12,829 nt of DNA from Acidobacteriota bacterium (GTDB taxonomy: Bacteria > Acidobacteriota > Thermoanaerobaculia > Gp7-AA8), in assembly GCA_003223695.1 (NCBI GenBank), contig QHVY01000105.1, forward strand, positions 1 through 12,829. The letters are read 5' to 3'. The notes below the pieces were generated by a model, which did not search any database, had not been told where the DNA came from, and saw only the letters and a program-made list of their open reading frames with translations. How positions within the stretch are numbered: the first letter of the stretch is position 1; each line of letters starts with the position of its first letter. The position numbers and the translations under genes are program-made. Below, piece by piece: positions 1 through 8,217 of the stretch.

Positions 1-149
1 ACACCCACACGACGAGCCATGGAAATCCCTCCGTTCAGCTCGCAGTAGAGAGAGAGGCCGCGAGCATCTTTGTCGGTTAAATTTCGAGTGGTCGGATGGC
101 GCGGATCGCTTGCGACGCTCGCCCGAGACTTCACGGCTCGTGAGGGCAC

Positions 150-171
150 TCGGCAACTCGGGGGGTGCCGA
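150..171. terminator. Short GC-rich hairpin, possible terminator
   Basis: TCGGCA at 150-155 is the exact reverse complement of TGCCGA at 166-171, with a 10-base G-rich loop. It is followed by TTTA but no proper T-tract. It could end transcription entering from the left. The stem is short and may be coincidence. Confidence 0.2.
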
Positions 172-182
172 TTTACTCCGTC

Positions 183-196
183 ATTAATGCATTAAT
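183..196. promoter_or_regulatory. Perfect 14-bp AT-rich palindrome
   Basis: ATTAATGCATTAAT is its own reverse complement. It stands out in GC-rich sequence about 430 bases ahead of the glycosyltransferase start. The shape fits a dimeric regulator's operator or an upstream promoter element. No regulator gene is present in the window, so the role is inference only. Confidence 0.25.
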
Positions 197-622
197 CTAG
201 GCCATAACCCCAGAAGATTATGTGAGCCACCTCACGACGGCGCCATTTTGCTGGCTCAGCAACCATCTGCGGCGGATGGCCGCGTCACAACGCGCCCGGC
301 ACGTCGATGGCCGGCGGCAGCTCGTGCACCTTTTCGCGCCGAACGCTTTGGCTGCGCGCTGCGTGGCCCCTGCTGGAGCCATGAGCGTGGTCTCGTCGAG
401 GACAACGTCCATATTGGATGGTTTCGAAGCGTTTGCGGCGAATCCGAATCGCACCTGATCAATCGGCAAGGATGTAGAATCGCGCGCCAGGCAGGAAAAT
501 ACTGGTCCTCGCTCTCTGTGTTACTGCGGTAGGTTACGGGGACGCAGTCGGTGATAGGGACCAAAGCGGCGGCTTCGAGCAACAACCGAAGACGCCAGCG
601 CGGCGGCGGCGCCCCATTCTCA

Positions 623-1792
623 ATGTCAACCGATCCCATTCCTTCCGAGGCTGACCTGACCGCGCTCCCGCACTCGTCGCGATATGCGGCGGAATCGATT
701 TCCGCCGAGTGCACATCGCAAGCTCTACGGGTTCTGCTCGTCGGTCCGTCCTTGTCGATCCTCGGCGGCCAGGCGATTCAAGCTGAACGATTGCTCCGGC
801 AATTGCGCCACGATCGTCGCGTCGTGGCGGACTTTCTCGCCGTCAACCCCGAGTTGCCGCGTGCGTTGCGATGGATGCAGCGGATCAAGTATGTACGAAC
901 GATCGTCACGTCACTCGCGTACTGGAAACATCTGATGACGATGGTTCCGCGTTTCGATGTGCTGCACGTGCTCTCCGCGTCGTACTGGTCTTTTCTGCTC
1001 GCTCCCGCGCCTGCGCTCGCAGCGGCAAAGCTCTTCCGCAAGAAAGCGATTCTGAATTACCGGAGCGGAGAAGCCGCCGACCATCTCGGACGCTCATCGG
1101 CGGCGCGCTGGTTGATCCGCCGATTCGATCAGATCGTTGTGCCCTCCGGCTATCTCATGGACGTTTTCGCGCGGTTCGGTCTCGCCGCTACCGTGATCCC
1201 GAACATCGTCGATTTCGAGCAAACTCGTTTCCGCCAGCGCGCACCACTTTTGCCGCGGTTCCTTTCGAACCGTAACCTCGAGCCGTTGTACAACGTGGGC
1301 TGCACATTGAGGGCGTACCGGCTGATCGCCGACGCGTATCCGGAGGCGCGGCTGGACATCGTCGGGAACGGGCGCGAGCGTCAAAAACTGGAGGATCTTG
1401 CTCGTGAACTGAACCTGCCCAACGTAACGTTTCACGGCCAGATGCCCCCAACACGGATGGGCGAGTTCTATGACGCGGCGGATATTTTCTTGAATTCGTC
1501 CGACATCGACAACATGCCTACGTCGCTGCTCGAAGCGCAGGCGTGCGGGCTGCCGATCGCGTCGACCGAGGCCGGCGGGATTCCGTACATTGTGAAGCAC
1601 GAGGAGACGGGTTTGCTCGTCGCGCGGAACGAACCGCGAGCGCTTGCCGCCGCGGCGATGCGCTATTTGCGCGAACCGGAGTTCGCTGCCCGCGTCATCG
1701 AAGCGGGCCGCGTTGCTGCAGAAAAGTACCGTTGGGAAAACGTCTGCGTGGGCTGGATACATGAATACCGGCGGGTAGCAGGTCGTCAATGA
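623..1792 (+). CDS. GT4-family glycosyltransferase
   Basis: This is a retaining, GT-B fold glycosyltransferase of family 4, about 389 residues from the ATG at 623. It should transfer a nucleotide-activated sugar to a glycan or lipid-linked acceptor at the cytoplasmic face of the membrane. The N-terminal Rossmann half begins at about residue 35 (LRVLLVGPSLSILGGQ), with the Gly-Gly loop at 48-49. The C-terminal half has FLSNRNLEPLYNV, then LDIVGNGRE, then the donor-site signature DNMPTSLLE (D296 to E304). This is the family's E-x7-E motif with Asp in the first position, followed by ACGLPIASTEAGG. The frame also offers an ATG at 551, but the extra 24 residues are Arg/Gly-rich and unlike the family, so I prefer 623. 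No clear Shine-Dalgarno sequence is visible. The neighbours (GT4 remnant, asparagine synthase-like amidotransferase) point to exopolysaccharide or O-antigen type synthesis. The sugar and acceptor cannot be told. Confidence 0.87.
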   Translation: MSTDPIPSEADLTALPHSSRYAAESISAECTSQALRVLLVGPSLSILGGQAIQAERLLRQLRHDRRVVADFLAVNPELPRALRWMQRIKYVRTIVTSLAYWKHLMTMVPRFDVLHVLSASYWSFLLAPAPALAAAKLFRKKAILNYRSGEAADHLGRSSAARWLIRRFDQIVVPSGYLMDVFARFGLAATVIPNIVDFEQTRFRQRAPLLPRFLSNRNLEPLYNVGCTLRAYRLIADAYPEARLDIVGNGRERQKLEDLARELNLPNVTFHGQMPPTRMGEFYDAADIFLNSSDIDNMPTSLLEAQACGLPIASTEAGGIPYIVKHEETGLLVARNEPRALAAAAMRYLREPEFAARVIEAGRVAAEKYRWENVCVGWIHEYRRVAGRQ

Positions 1793-2043
1793 AACCATCT
1801 CCGATGACATTCCAGTCCGCGCATGTCTCGGCTCAACCCCGGTGGATCTAAGCGCCACTTGTGCGCCGGGGAACTTTCCTATCATCGCTAGGGGTGCTGC
1901 GGCGTCACGTTCGGATGCACGCGATCCGGATCCTGGATTCGTGACGGTTCCAACGCCTCGGCAGTACCTGCGCGGGTTGGCTTGCCGTCTCCAAGTCTGA
2001 CTTGCGGCGAACCGCAATCTGATCGCACTTTCGAGCGTGTTGA

Positions 2044-2274
2044 GAAGGAATGGCGTGTGAATGTGCAAGCGTTAAGTCGCGAGTGAGTGGCAACGTCGAG
2101 TTGGTCCGCGATGGTGACACGGGTCTCATACTTGAGCCAGGCGACGTTCGCGGATTTGCCGCCGATCAGCTCCAGCTGCTGATCTCTGATCCATCGCTGC
2201 GTCGCAGCGTGGCTCGCCGCGCATGCGAACAAATCGCATCGAAATTCTCGCTCGAGACGTCGGCTAAGCGCTAA
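2044..2274 (+). pseudogene. Remnant of a second GT4 glycosyltransferase (C-terminal part)
   Basis: The frame reads EGMACECASVKSRVSGNVEL and continues with VRDGDTGLILEPGD. This matches the conserved donor-binding end of GT4 enzymes (usual form: EAMACG.PVVAS.VGGN.ELV.DG..GLLV.PGD). It ends normally in a helix with FSLE and a TAA at 2272-2274. The N-terminal two thirds of the enzyme are missing. Bases 1793-2043 contain stops in every forward frame and I recognise nothing in them. An ATG at 1789 overlaps the stop of the preceding gene (ATGA) and lies in the same frame as the remnant, but it meets a TAA after about 20 codons. A second GT gene translationally coupled to the first may once have started there. 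I infer decay by deletion and point mutation. The fragment is too short to be an active transferase. Confidence 0.7.
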
Positions 2275-2288
2275 CGAGTCACTGTTCA

Positions 2289-4172
2289 ATGTGTGGAATT
2301 GCAGGAGTGGTCGGCGGTCACGGTATTCAAAGCATGGACGGCGCCGTGTTGCGCATGGCTCGTGCGCTCGCGCGACGCGGCCCTGACGCAGAAGGTCTCG
2401 AGATCTGGACCCATGCCGTGCTCGGCCACCGGCGGCTCGCGATCTTCGACCTTTCCGAAGCCGGACATCAGCCGATGGTGCTTCCGGACCGTCGCGTCGG
2501 GATCGTATTCAACGGAGCGATTTACAACTTCCGCGAACTTCGTGCGCTGCTTGAATCCCGCGGCTGCGAGTTTCACAGTCATACGGATACCGAGGTTCTT
2601 CTTCATGGGTATCGCGAATGGGGCATCGACGATCTCGTTCGCCGGCTGCACGGAATGTTTGCGTTCGGATTGTGGGACGACGACAAGCGAAAACTCTTCC
2701 TGGTCCGCGACCGGCTCGGTGTCAAGCCGCTCGTGTATGCCGAACGGAACGGACAGTTGGCATTCGCTTCGACGGTCCGAGCGTTGCGGTCCGGCGGCTT
2801 TACCGGCGATATCGATGAGAATTCGGTCGCCGAGTACCTCGAGTTCGGCTTCGTGACCGATGCGCGCTCGATCTATCGCGGCGTCAGCAAGGTTCCGGCG
2901 GCCACGATTCTCGAGTGGTCGGCTGACGGATCAAGTGCTTCACGCCAGTATTGGTCGCCGCCGCGTGCTGCTGGCACGAATCGACAAACGTTCGAGGACG
3001 CAGTCGACCAGACCGAAAAGCTTCTGCTGCGAGCTGTCGAGAGGCGCCTGTATGCGGACGTCCCTGTCGGCGCACTCTTGAGTGGGGGAGTGGATTCGAG
3101 CCTCATCTGCTGGGCCATCGCTCGATTGGGCGGCAATGTCACTGCGTACACAGTGGCAATCCCAAACGATCCGTGGGACGAGAGCGCGGACGCACGTGCG
3201 ACGGCCGGCCGGCTCGGCATCTCGCATCATGTGCTCGAGCTGTCTCCTGACGCAGCGCCGGACTTCAGCGAGTTGGCCTCCGCCTACGCAGAGCCCTTTG
3301 CGTGCGCTTCAGCACTCGGCATGCTCATGGTGTCGCGCGCGGTTGCACCGGCGGCGAAAGTCCTTCTGACTGGCGACGGAGGTGATGATGTCTTCCTCGG
3401 TTATCCCGAGCATCGACACTACTGGGTCGCCCAGAAGCTCGCGCGTGCCGTTCCTGCCGCAGCAGCAAACCGATGGCAGCAGCGGCGCCGATCGATGTCG
3501 TTCAACGGCCCGTTCCGACGCGCGACTTCGTTCATCGACTACACCACGGGCGGCCTCGGTTCAGTGATTTCGCATCACGACGGCTGGCCTGTGTACCAGA
3601 AGCACAACCTGCTCGGCGCGCGGTTGGCAGGCACGACGATCAGTCAGCGTCTCGTCTCGCCGTCCATCGATTCCGCACGTCACCTGATGAACGACTTTCT
3701 GGAGTACGACCGCGCTACACGTTTCACCGGCGAGTATCTGCCCAAAGTCGACGGCGCAACGATGTACTACGCTCTGGAAGCAAGGTCACCGTTTCTCGAC
3801 CAGGAGATGTGGGAGTTCGCGGCGGCGCTTCCGTACGATCTAAGGCTTCATCGCGGCCGTTTGAAGGCCGTCTTGCGCGAGTTGGCGCGGCGAAAAGTCG
3901 GGGAACGGGTCGCACGCGGACGGAAACGCGGCTTCGGTGTTCCGGTGCAGCGCTGGATTGCCGGTCGCTGGCGGCGGATCGTCGAGGAGACGCTCCGGAA
4001 CTCCTTGCTTGAGCGCGAAGGCTGGATCCGGATCGACGCGGCTCTATCGCTGTTAGAACACGATGCGCGAAGCGGCTGGGCTCCCATCCAACTCTGGTAC
4101 ATTCTCGTTCTTGAATCGTGGCTTCAGGACCAGCGGTACGCAGAGCGCGCGGACAAGGCCGCCCACTCGTGA
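2289..4172 (+). CDS. asnB: Asparagine synthase (glutamine-hydrolysing) type amidotransferase
   Basis: This 627-residue protein has the full two-domain layout of class B asparagine synthetases. The N-terminal Ntn glutaminase domain starts Met-Cys-Gly-Ile, where Cys2 becomes the nucleophile that frees ammonia from glutamine. It carries RRGPD, HRRLAI, FNGAIYN and the HTDTEV glutamine-binding segment. The C-terminal synthetase domain has the ATP pyrophosphatase P-loop SGGVDSS at residues 265-271 and the second signature TGDGGDD at 361-367. The start is fixed by the need for Cys2. Length is slightly above E. coli AsnB (554 residues). It follows a glycosyltransferase and a GT remnant on the same strand. 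In such loci AsnB homologues often amidate uronic acids or other carboxylates of a glycan rather than make asparagine. That is family knowledge, and which role applies here is not decidable from sequence. The following 525 bases lack a gene, so the operon appears to end here. Confidence 0.92.
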   Translation: MCGIAGVVGGHGIQSMDGAVLRMARALARRGPDAEGLEIWTHAVLGHRRLAIFDLSEAGHQPMVLPDRRVGIVFNGAIYNFRELRALLESRGCEFHSHTDTEVLLHGYREWGIDDLVRRLHGMFAFGLWDDDKRKLFLVRDRLGVKPLVYAERNGQLAFASTVRALRSGGFTGDIDENSVAEYLEFGFVTDARSIYRGVSKVPAATILEWSADGSSASRQYWSPPRAAGTNRQTFEDAVDQTEKLLLRAVERRLYADVPVGALLSGGVDSSLICWAIARLGGNVTAYTVAIPNDPWDESADARATAGRLGISHHVLELSPDAAPDFSELASAYAEPFACASALGMLMVSRAVAPAAKVLLTGDGGDDVFLGYPEHRHYWVAQKLARAVPAAAANRWQQRRRSMSFNGPFRRATSFIDYTTGGLGSVISHHDGWPVYQKHNLLGARLAGTTISQRLVSPSIDSARHLMNDFLEYDRATRFTGEYLPKVDGATMYYALEARSPFLDQEMWEFAAALPYDLRLHRGRLKAVLRELARRKVGERVARGRKRGFGVPVQRWIAGRWRRIVEETLRNSLLEREGWIRIDAALSLLEHDARSGWAPIQLWYILVLESWLQDQRYAERADKAAHS

Positions 4173-4697
4173 ACCTCCTCAAGTGTTCAAGCGCGCGCTG
4201 CTGGGCGGAGCGAAAATCCGTCCGGCTGCTTGAAGCGACTGCTGACAGTGAGTGCGCCGCTAACCCTTTCTAATCCTTTGTTGTCACCGCCGCGAAGCGC
4301 GGTACTCGCTCGATGCGCAACATGTTCGGACCGCCTCTACTTGTGAACCCGCCGTTCAACGGCGGTCATCTGCCGATTCGATGAGCAATGCGCAAGCGAA
4401 GAGAGAACCGAACGGAACACCGGAGATTTCTCGCGACTCCTGACGGAGTGCTTTGCCGCGGTGAGCGCGCTTGTCCCGCAGAAGCTGCAGTTTGAAACCC
4501 GCATGCCATCGACAGTCGCAGGAGATGCGACGAAGCTTGAAAGGAATTTCCCGCTCCGGTACTAATACCAGAGCCCGATGATCAGCACGCCGTTTCCAAC
4601 GTAAAGTTGGATCTGGCCCAGTTCACGAGCGCGACCCAACTTGGTCCCGCTCTGCGGAGGACTGGCCAACCCCGACCCTAAGGGCGGCGGTGCGGCT
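4173..4697. other. Convergent intergenic gap, 525 bases, no confident gene
   Basis: The gap lies between two genes that point toward each other. It contains GC-rich dyads: CCGCG-AAG-CGCGG at 4290-4302, a stem at 4349-4365, and TCCAAC-GTAAA-GTTGGA at 4595-4611. One stretch on the minus strand (about 4680 down to a TAG at 4562-4564) reads like protein and ends VGNGVLIIGLWY, but it has no ATG and I recognise no family. It may be the 3' scrap of a lost gene. Otherwise nothing is seen. Confidence 0.5.
4349..4365. terminator. Strong small hairpin downstream of asnB
   Basis: CCGCCGT at 4349-4355 pairs perfectly with ACGGCGG at 4359-4365 around a TCA loop. It sits 177 bases past the asnB stop in a convergent gap, where a terminator for either strand would be expected. 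No T-tract follows on either side, so intrinsic termination is uncertain. Confidence 0.3.
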
Positions 4698-6386
4698 TCA
4701 CCAGGTTTGTTTCAGTTCGCTCCACGGTACGACGATGTCATGCGACAACGTCAGCATGCGAATGCGGAGGAGTTCTTCGGTGGGCGGATGATAGTCGGTG
4801 TTCTGATAAAGGCGCAGTTGCCGATCCTTCCACTCTGTTTGATTGGTTTCAATCGGAAACACTTTGAGAAGTTTGAACTGCGGATCCGTATCGAGCAGAT
4901 CACGAAGACTCCGTTGCACATCGAAGTGGAGATTGGAAGCGTGGGAAAGGACAATGTACTTGACGCCGTCGCGGCTCACCACGTCTCGCACCTCATCCTT
5001 GCTGTGCGCGAGCTCTTCCGAGCCGTACTTCAACTCAATGCGGGTCACGTACAACGATTTTCGGAGAACCAGGAAACGTCGGCTGGCATCAAAGCTACGC
5101 AAGAAAAAGATGAAATTGGCAGGGAGGTCACCGTCAAACAGAATGATCCCGGAACGGCTGCGCTGCACGATGTCGCGCGCCACTGACGCATAGCCGGAGA
5201 GAAAAGGGCGCCGATAACGCGAACCCGAATATACGGTCATTCCCAAGATCAACATTGCGCAGATCGCTCCTGCCAATCGCATCCAGCTGATTCGCCATGC
5301 GGCGGTAAGTGGACCGACTGCGAAATAGGTGAACGGAGGAATCCAATAGAACGCGTAGCGTGGGTCTTTTTGTGACATGAAGGTGAATGTCAAGTAAACG
5401 CTAACGATCCACAGCAACATGAATACCGTCGCCTGACGAGTGCTCCACCAGCGACTCGTGGCCATTCCCAAACAACTCAACAGCAAGAGAGGCCACGGCA
5501 GGTGTTGAGGCAGTGCCCTCCAATAAAACAAAAGCTGATCGGCGTGAATGCCTGCAGAGCTGTTGCCGAGAAGATCCATGGCAACGGTTTTCCAGTGCAC
5601 TAGGTACACAAGGGTATAGAAAGGTCCGGTCAGAACCACGACAATCCCGAATGCGATTGCCATGTGGCGGTTCAACACGAGTTTCCATTTGCGCAGCACT
5701 ACGATTGTGAACGCACAAAAGGGTGCAAGAAACAAAGCGTTCTGCTTTGTCAACAATGCAAGGCTGGCAAATACCGCGAACCGGTATAGATCTGACGCCT
5801 TCTCATCGGTGATATAGTCATACCAGTAGTAGAGAGCTGCTATAGAAAGCGCAAGAGACGGAATCTCCAGCATCACTGCTTTCTCAAAAAGCAGAACGCT
5901 AGGCAGCAGAGCGAAGACGACTGTGGAAAGTGCTGCTGCCCAACGATTCTGGATCTCCTTTACCAGGCGAAACCAGAAGAGCCAGGCGAGAGCGGCAAAC
6001 ACCAAAATTGCGATTCTGGCGGTCATAACTGACGGCCCAAAGACAAAAAAAATCAGGCCTTCGCATACATAAAAAAGAGGCGGCCAATGAATGAGACCGC
6101 TCAGTGCCGGATACTGCGCGTAATACAAGTATGTGTAGTGAACAAGATGGGCGAACGGAATATCTTTGAGCAGATCGGCGAAGTAGAGGCCGGTGGCCGC
6201 ATGCTGTGATTCATCAACGTTGTAGTCAAACTCGCCAGTGTGGATTCCCCGCGTTACTACGACAGTAAGAGCCAGCAAGGTGAAAGCGAGTAGACCGATG
6301 GTTTTCCACTGAGCGGCGGAGCCACGCTCGATGACCACGGGCGCTGGACTGGAGTCTGTGGCAAAAACGACGCCGTCTTTGTCCAT
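4698..6386 (-). CDS. Membrane glycosyltransferase, GT-C/PMT type (GT39-like)
   Basis: This polytopic inner-membrane protein has about 562 residues from the ATG at 6384-6386. It has roughly ten or more hydrophobic segments over the first two thirds and a soluble C-terminal part. After the first membrane segment comes FDYNVDESQHAATG, which carries the acidic Asp-Glu pair typical of the first external loop of GT-C transferases (PMT/ArnT families). These use a polyprenyl-phosphate sugar and transfer to a protein or lipid outside the cytoplasm. WPPLFY and the later SQKDPRYAFYWIPPF are also typical of the group. The frame could be extended to a TTG at 6455, but those residues look unlike a membrane protein N-terminus. 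No Shine-Dalgarno sequence is visible. Base composition differs from its neighbours: two hand-counted 60-base lines (5701 and 6001) are 43-45% GC, against 73% in a line of the next gene (7741). I infer recent acquisition. Donor and acceptor are unknown. Confidence 0.8.
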   Translation of the reverse strand: MDKDGVVFATDSSPAPVVIERGSAAQWKTIGLLAFTLLALTVVVTRGIHTGEFDYNVDESQHAATGLYFADLLKDIPFAHLVHYTYLYYAQYPALSGLIHWPPLFYVCEGLIFFVFGPSVMTARIAILVFAALAWLFWFRLVKEIQNRWAAALSTVVFALLPSVLLFEKAVMLEIPSLALSIAALYYWYDYITDEKASDLYRFAVFASLALLTKQNALFLAPFCAFTIVVLRKWKLVLNRHMAIAFGIVVVLTGPFYTLVYLVHWKTVAMDLLGNSSAGIHADQLLFYWRALPQHLPWPLLLLSCLGMATSRWWSTRQATVFMLLWIVSVYLTFTFMSQKDPRYAFYWIPPFTYFAVGPLTAAWRISWMRLAGAICAMLILGMTVYSGSRYRRPFLSGYASVARDIVQRSRSGIILFDGDLPANFIFFLRSFDASRRFLVLRKSLYVTRIELKYGSEELAHSKDEVRDVVSRDGVKYIVLSHASNLHFDVQRSLRDLLDTDPQFKLLKVFPIETNQTEWKDRQLRLYQNTDYHPPTEELLRIRMLTLSHDIVVPWSELKQTW

Positions 6387-6520
6387 GTGTGCATTAATAA
6401 CACATGATCGGGAGGCGCCGGCCGGCCGCGGATGCCAGGAAGATCTTGATGACAATTAATCATTTACAAACTGAAGCAGACCCGGTGATTTACGAACAGC
6501 CGAACAAAACATGAGTTTCA

Positions 6521-8175
6521 TCACGAATTCTGCTCGTCCAGCCAGCTTTTCAGCGGCGCGAAGTAGTCGAGCATCGCCGTAGCGTCCATTTTTCGTTGTC
6601 CGCACAGGGCTTCGAGCGCGTCGGGCCAGGGACGGCTGCGCCCTAACGCCAGCATTCGCTCGAGCCGCTTTCCCGCGGCGCGATTGCCGTAGATCGAGCT
6701 GCGATGGAGCGGACCTTTACACTCCGCGATTTCGCACAACGCTCGATGAAATTGAAATTGGAGGATTCGCGCGAGGAAGTAGCGCATGTAAGGCACGTTA
6801 GCCGCGATGTGGTACTTCGCGCCGGGATCGAAATCCGCCTCGCTTCGCTCCTCCGGCGGTGCAATGCCCTGGTACTCGAGCCGGAGGTCCCACCATGACC
6901 GCGTGTAATCGTCGGGCGTGATCTCGCCGGAAAACACGCGCCAGCGCCATTGATCGATCATGATTCCAAACGGCAGAAACGCGACTTTGTCGAGCGCTTC
7001 GCGCAGCAATAGCGGAATGTCATCCGATTCCGGCGGCTCCTCGTCGAGAAGGCCGATCTTGACGAGATATCCGGGCGTGACCGACAGCGCGATCGTGTCG
7101 CCGATGGCCTCGTGCAACGCATCATTCGCGCTGTCCTTGTAAAGAAAGGGCTGCATCTTGTATGCGCGCTGATAGAAATTGTGACCGAGCTCGTGATGAA
7201 TCGTCTGAAAGTAATCCGCGGTCTTCGAGATGCACATTTTGACGCGCAGGTCTTCTTCGTCGTCGAGGTCCCACGCGCTCGCGTGACAAACGACATCGCG
7301 GTCCCGCGGTTTGGTGAAGAGTGAACGCTCCCAGAATGTTTGTGGAAGCGGCGCAAAACCGAGCGACGTGAAGAACTGCTCACCGATGCGCATCATCCCG
7401 ACGACATCGATGTCGCTTCGCGCCTCCAGGATTTTTGTGAGGTCGTAACTTCCGCCGGCATCTGCGGGCGCAACGAGGTCGTAGATGTTGCCCCACTCCT
7501 GCGCCCAGATGTTGCCGAGAAGGTGTGCCGGAATTGTGTCCGTCGCGATGCCGAGTCTCCGCCGCACGTACTTATGCAGCGATTGGTAAAGCGGTTTCAC
7601 CTGATTCCACAGCCGATCGGCCTCCGCCGCGAACGCATTGGGCGGCATGTCGTACTTCGATCGCCACATCGCGCCGGTGTCGGCAAACCCCAGCTCCTTC
7701 GCGCCCGTGTTCGACAGCTCGACGAACCGCGTGTAGTCCTTGCGCATCGGCGGCGCGATCGTGTGCCACCCTTCCCACGCGGCGCGCAGATCGGGCTCGT
7801 TGCGCGACTCGGCGAGGATCCGCGTAATCTCGTCGATGTTCTTGCACGCCTCCGGCTTGTCCCGGACCGAGTCGCGGGACTTCTCCGGGTCGGGGCACCA
7901 CTTGCCCTTGCCGTACGTCGACTCGAGGCGCGCCATGATCTTCGACAGCTCCTCGGACTCCTTCGGGTCCGACGGCGGCGCGAGCACGAGCGAGGTCTTC
8001 AGCAATGTGAGCTGTTGGCGGCAGCAGCGAGCATCTGTGTGTCGTGAGTGATGAAATTCTGCGCGATCCATTCGGCGCGCTGCTGCTCGACGTTCGCCGC
8101 GGCCAGTCTGCCCTCGGCTTCGCGCACGAATTCCACCGCTGCAGCGGCTGACTGTTTCGCCATCATCGGCAACAT
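6521..8175 (-). pseudogene. M2-family zinc peptidase (peptidyl-dipeptidase A/ACE-like), frameshifted near N-terminus
   Basis: This is a homologue of angiotensin-converting enzyme, a zinc peptidase that removes C-terminal dipeptides and is usually exported. The catalytic core is intact: HHELGHNFYQ (HExxH at 7181-7195 on the minus strand), then HEAIGD, whose Glu lies 28 residues after the first His, as in ACE. LESTYGKGKWC, WERSLFTKPRDRDVVCHASAWD and the long helical C-terminus also match. The N-terminal helix is in another frame: from an ATG at 8175 it reads through FVREAEGRL, EWIAQNFITHDTQ and AAAAN, then hits a TGA at 7999-8001. The conserved sequence resumes one frame away as LTLLKTSLVLAPPSDP. 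From memory of the family, about 30 residues normally separate these blocks, so a deletion plus frameshift between about 8001 and 8025 is likely. No signal peptide is visible at the 5' end. Either the gene is decaying, or a shorter product starts internally. A sequence error could explain a simple frameshift but not the missing block. Confidence 0.75.
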
Positions 8176-8217
8176 TAGATAATATTGTCCGGACGTTTCA
8201 CTCAAGGAGAACTTTCA
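8176..8217. promoter_or_regulatory. Divergent intergenic region with AT-rich promoter-like core
   Basis: Only 42 bases separate the divergent starts of the peptidase (8175, minus) and the secreted protein (8218, plus). The segment TAGATAATATTG at 8176-8187 contains GATAAT, close to a -10 box on the plus strand, and TATTAT on the minus strand. I find no convincing -35 element. AAGGAG at 8204-8209 is the ribosome binding site for the plus-strand gene. Confidence 0.3.

Larger units (their letters stand above)
1..622. other. Left flank without a confident gene
   Basis: I see no gene here that I can name. Frame 2 is open from the left edge to a TAA at 182-184, and frame 3 from the left edge to a TAA at 77-79. 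Either could be the tail of a gene cut by the window, but neither gives a recognisable motif. The overlapping open frames at about 218-716 on both strands show no family signature and look like chance frames in GC-rich DNA. The stretch also holds a small hairpin (150-171) and an AT palindrome (183-196). The promoter of the downstream glycosyltransferase gene presumably lies here, but I cannot place it. Confidence 0.5.

Noticed and set aside
256..716. Minus-strand open frames of 60-152 residues opposite the 5' part of the glycosyltransferase region
   Set aside because: No recognisable motif, rich in Arg/Ser/Ala as is usual for antisense frames in GC-rich DNA, and overlapping a better-supported gene.
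6387..6405. TGTGT...ACACA dyad before the GT-C gene as a CRP-type site
   Set aside because: Half-sites and spacing do not match the CRP consensus, and the dyad lies at the start codon. Evidence is too weak to list.
7999..8025. TGC-TGA at the end of the N-terminal frame of the M2 peptidase as another selenocysteine codon
   Set aside because: After this TGA the same frame gives no family-like sequence. The conserved M2 sequence continues in a different frame, so it is a frameshift, not recoding.
7340..8047. 235-codon plus-strand open frame over the M2 peptidase
   Set aside because: Arg/Leu/Val-rich mirror frame. The minus strand holds HExxH and the full M2 motif set.
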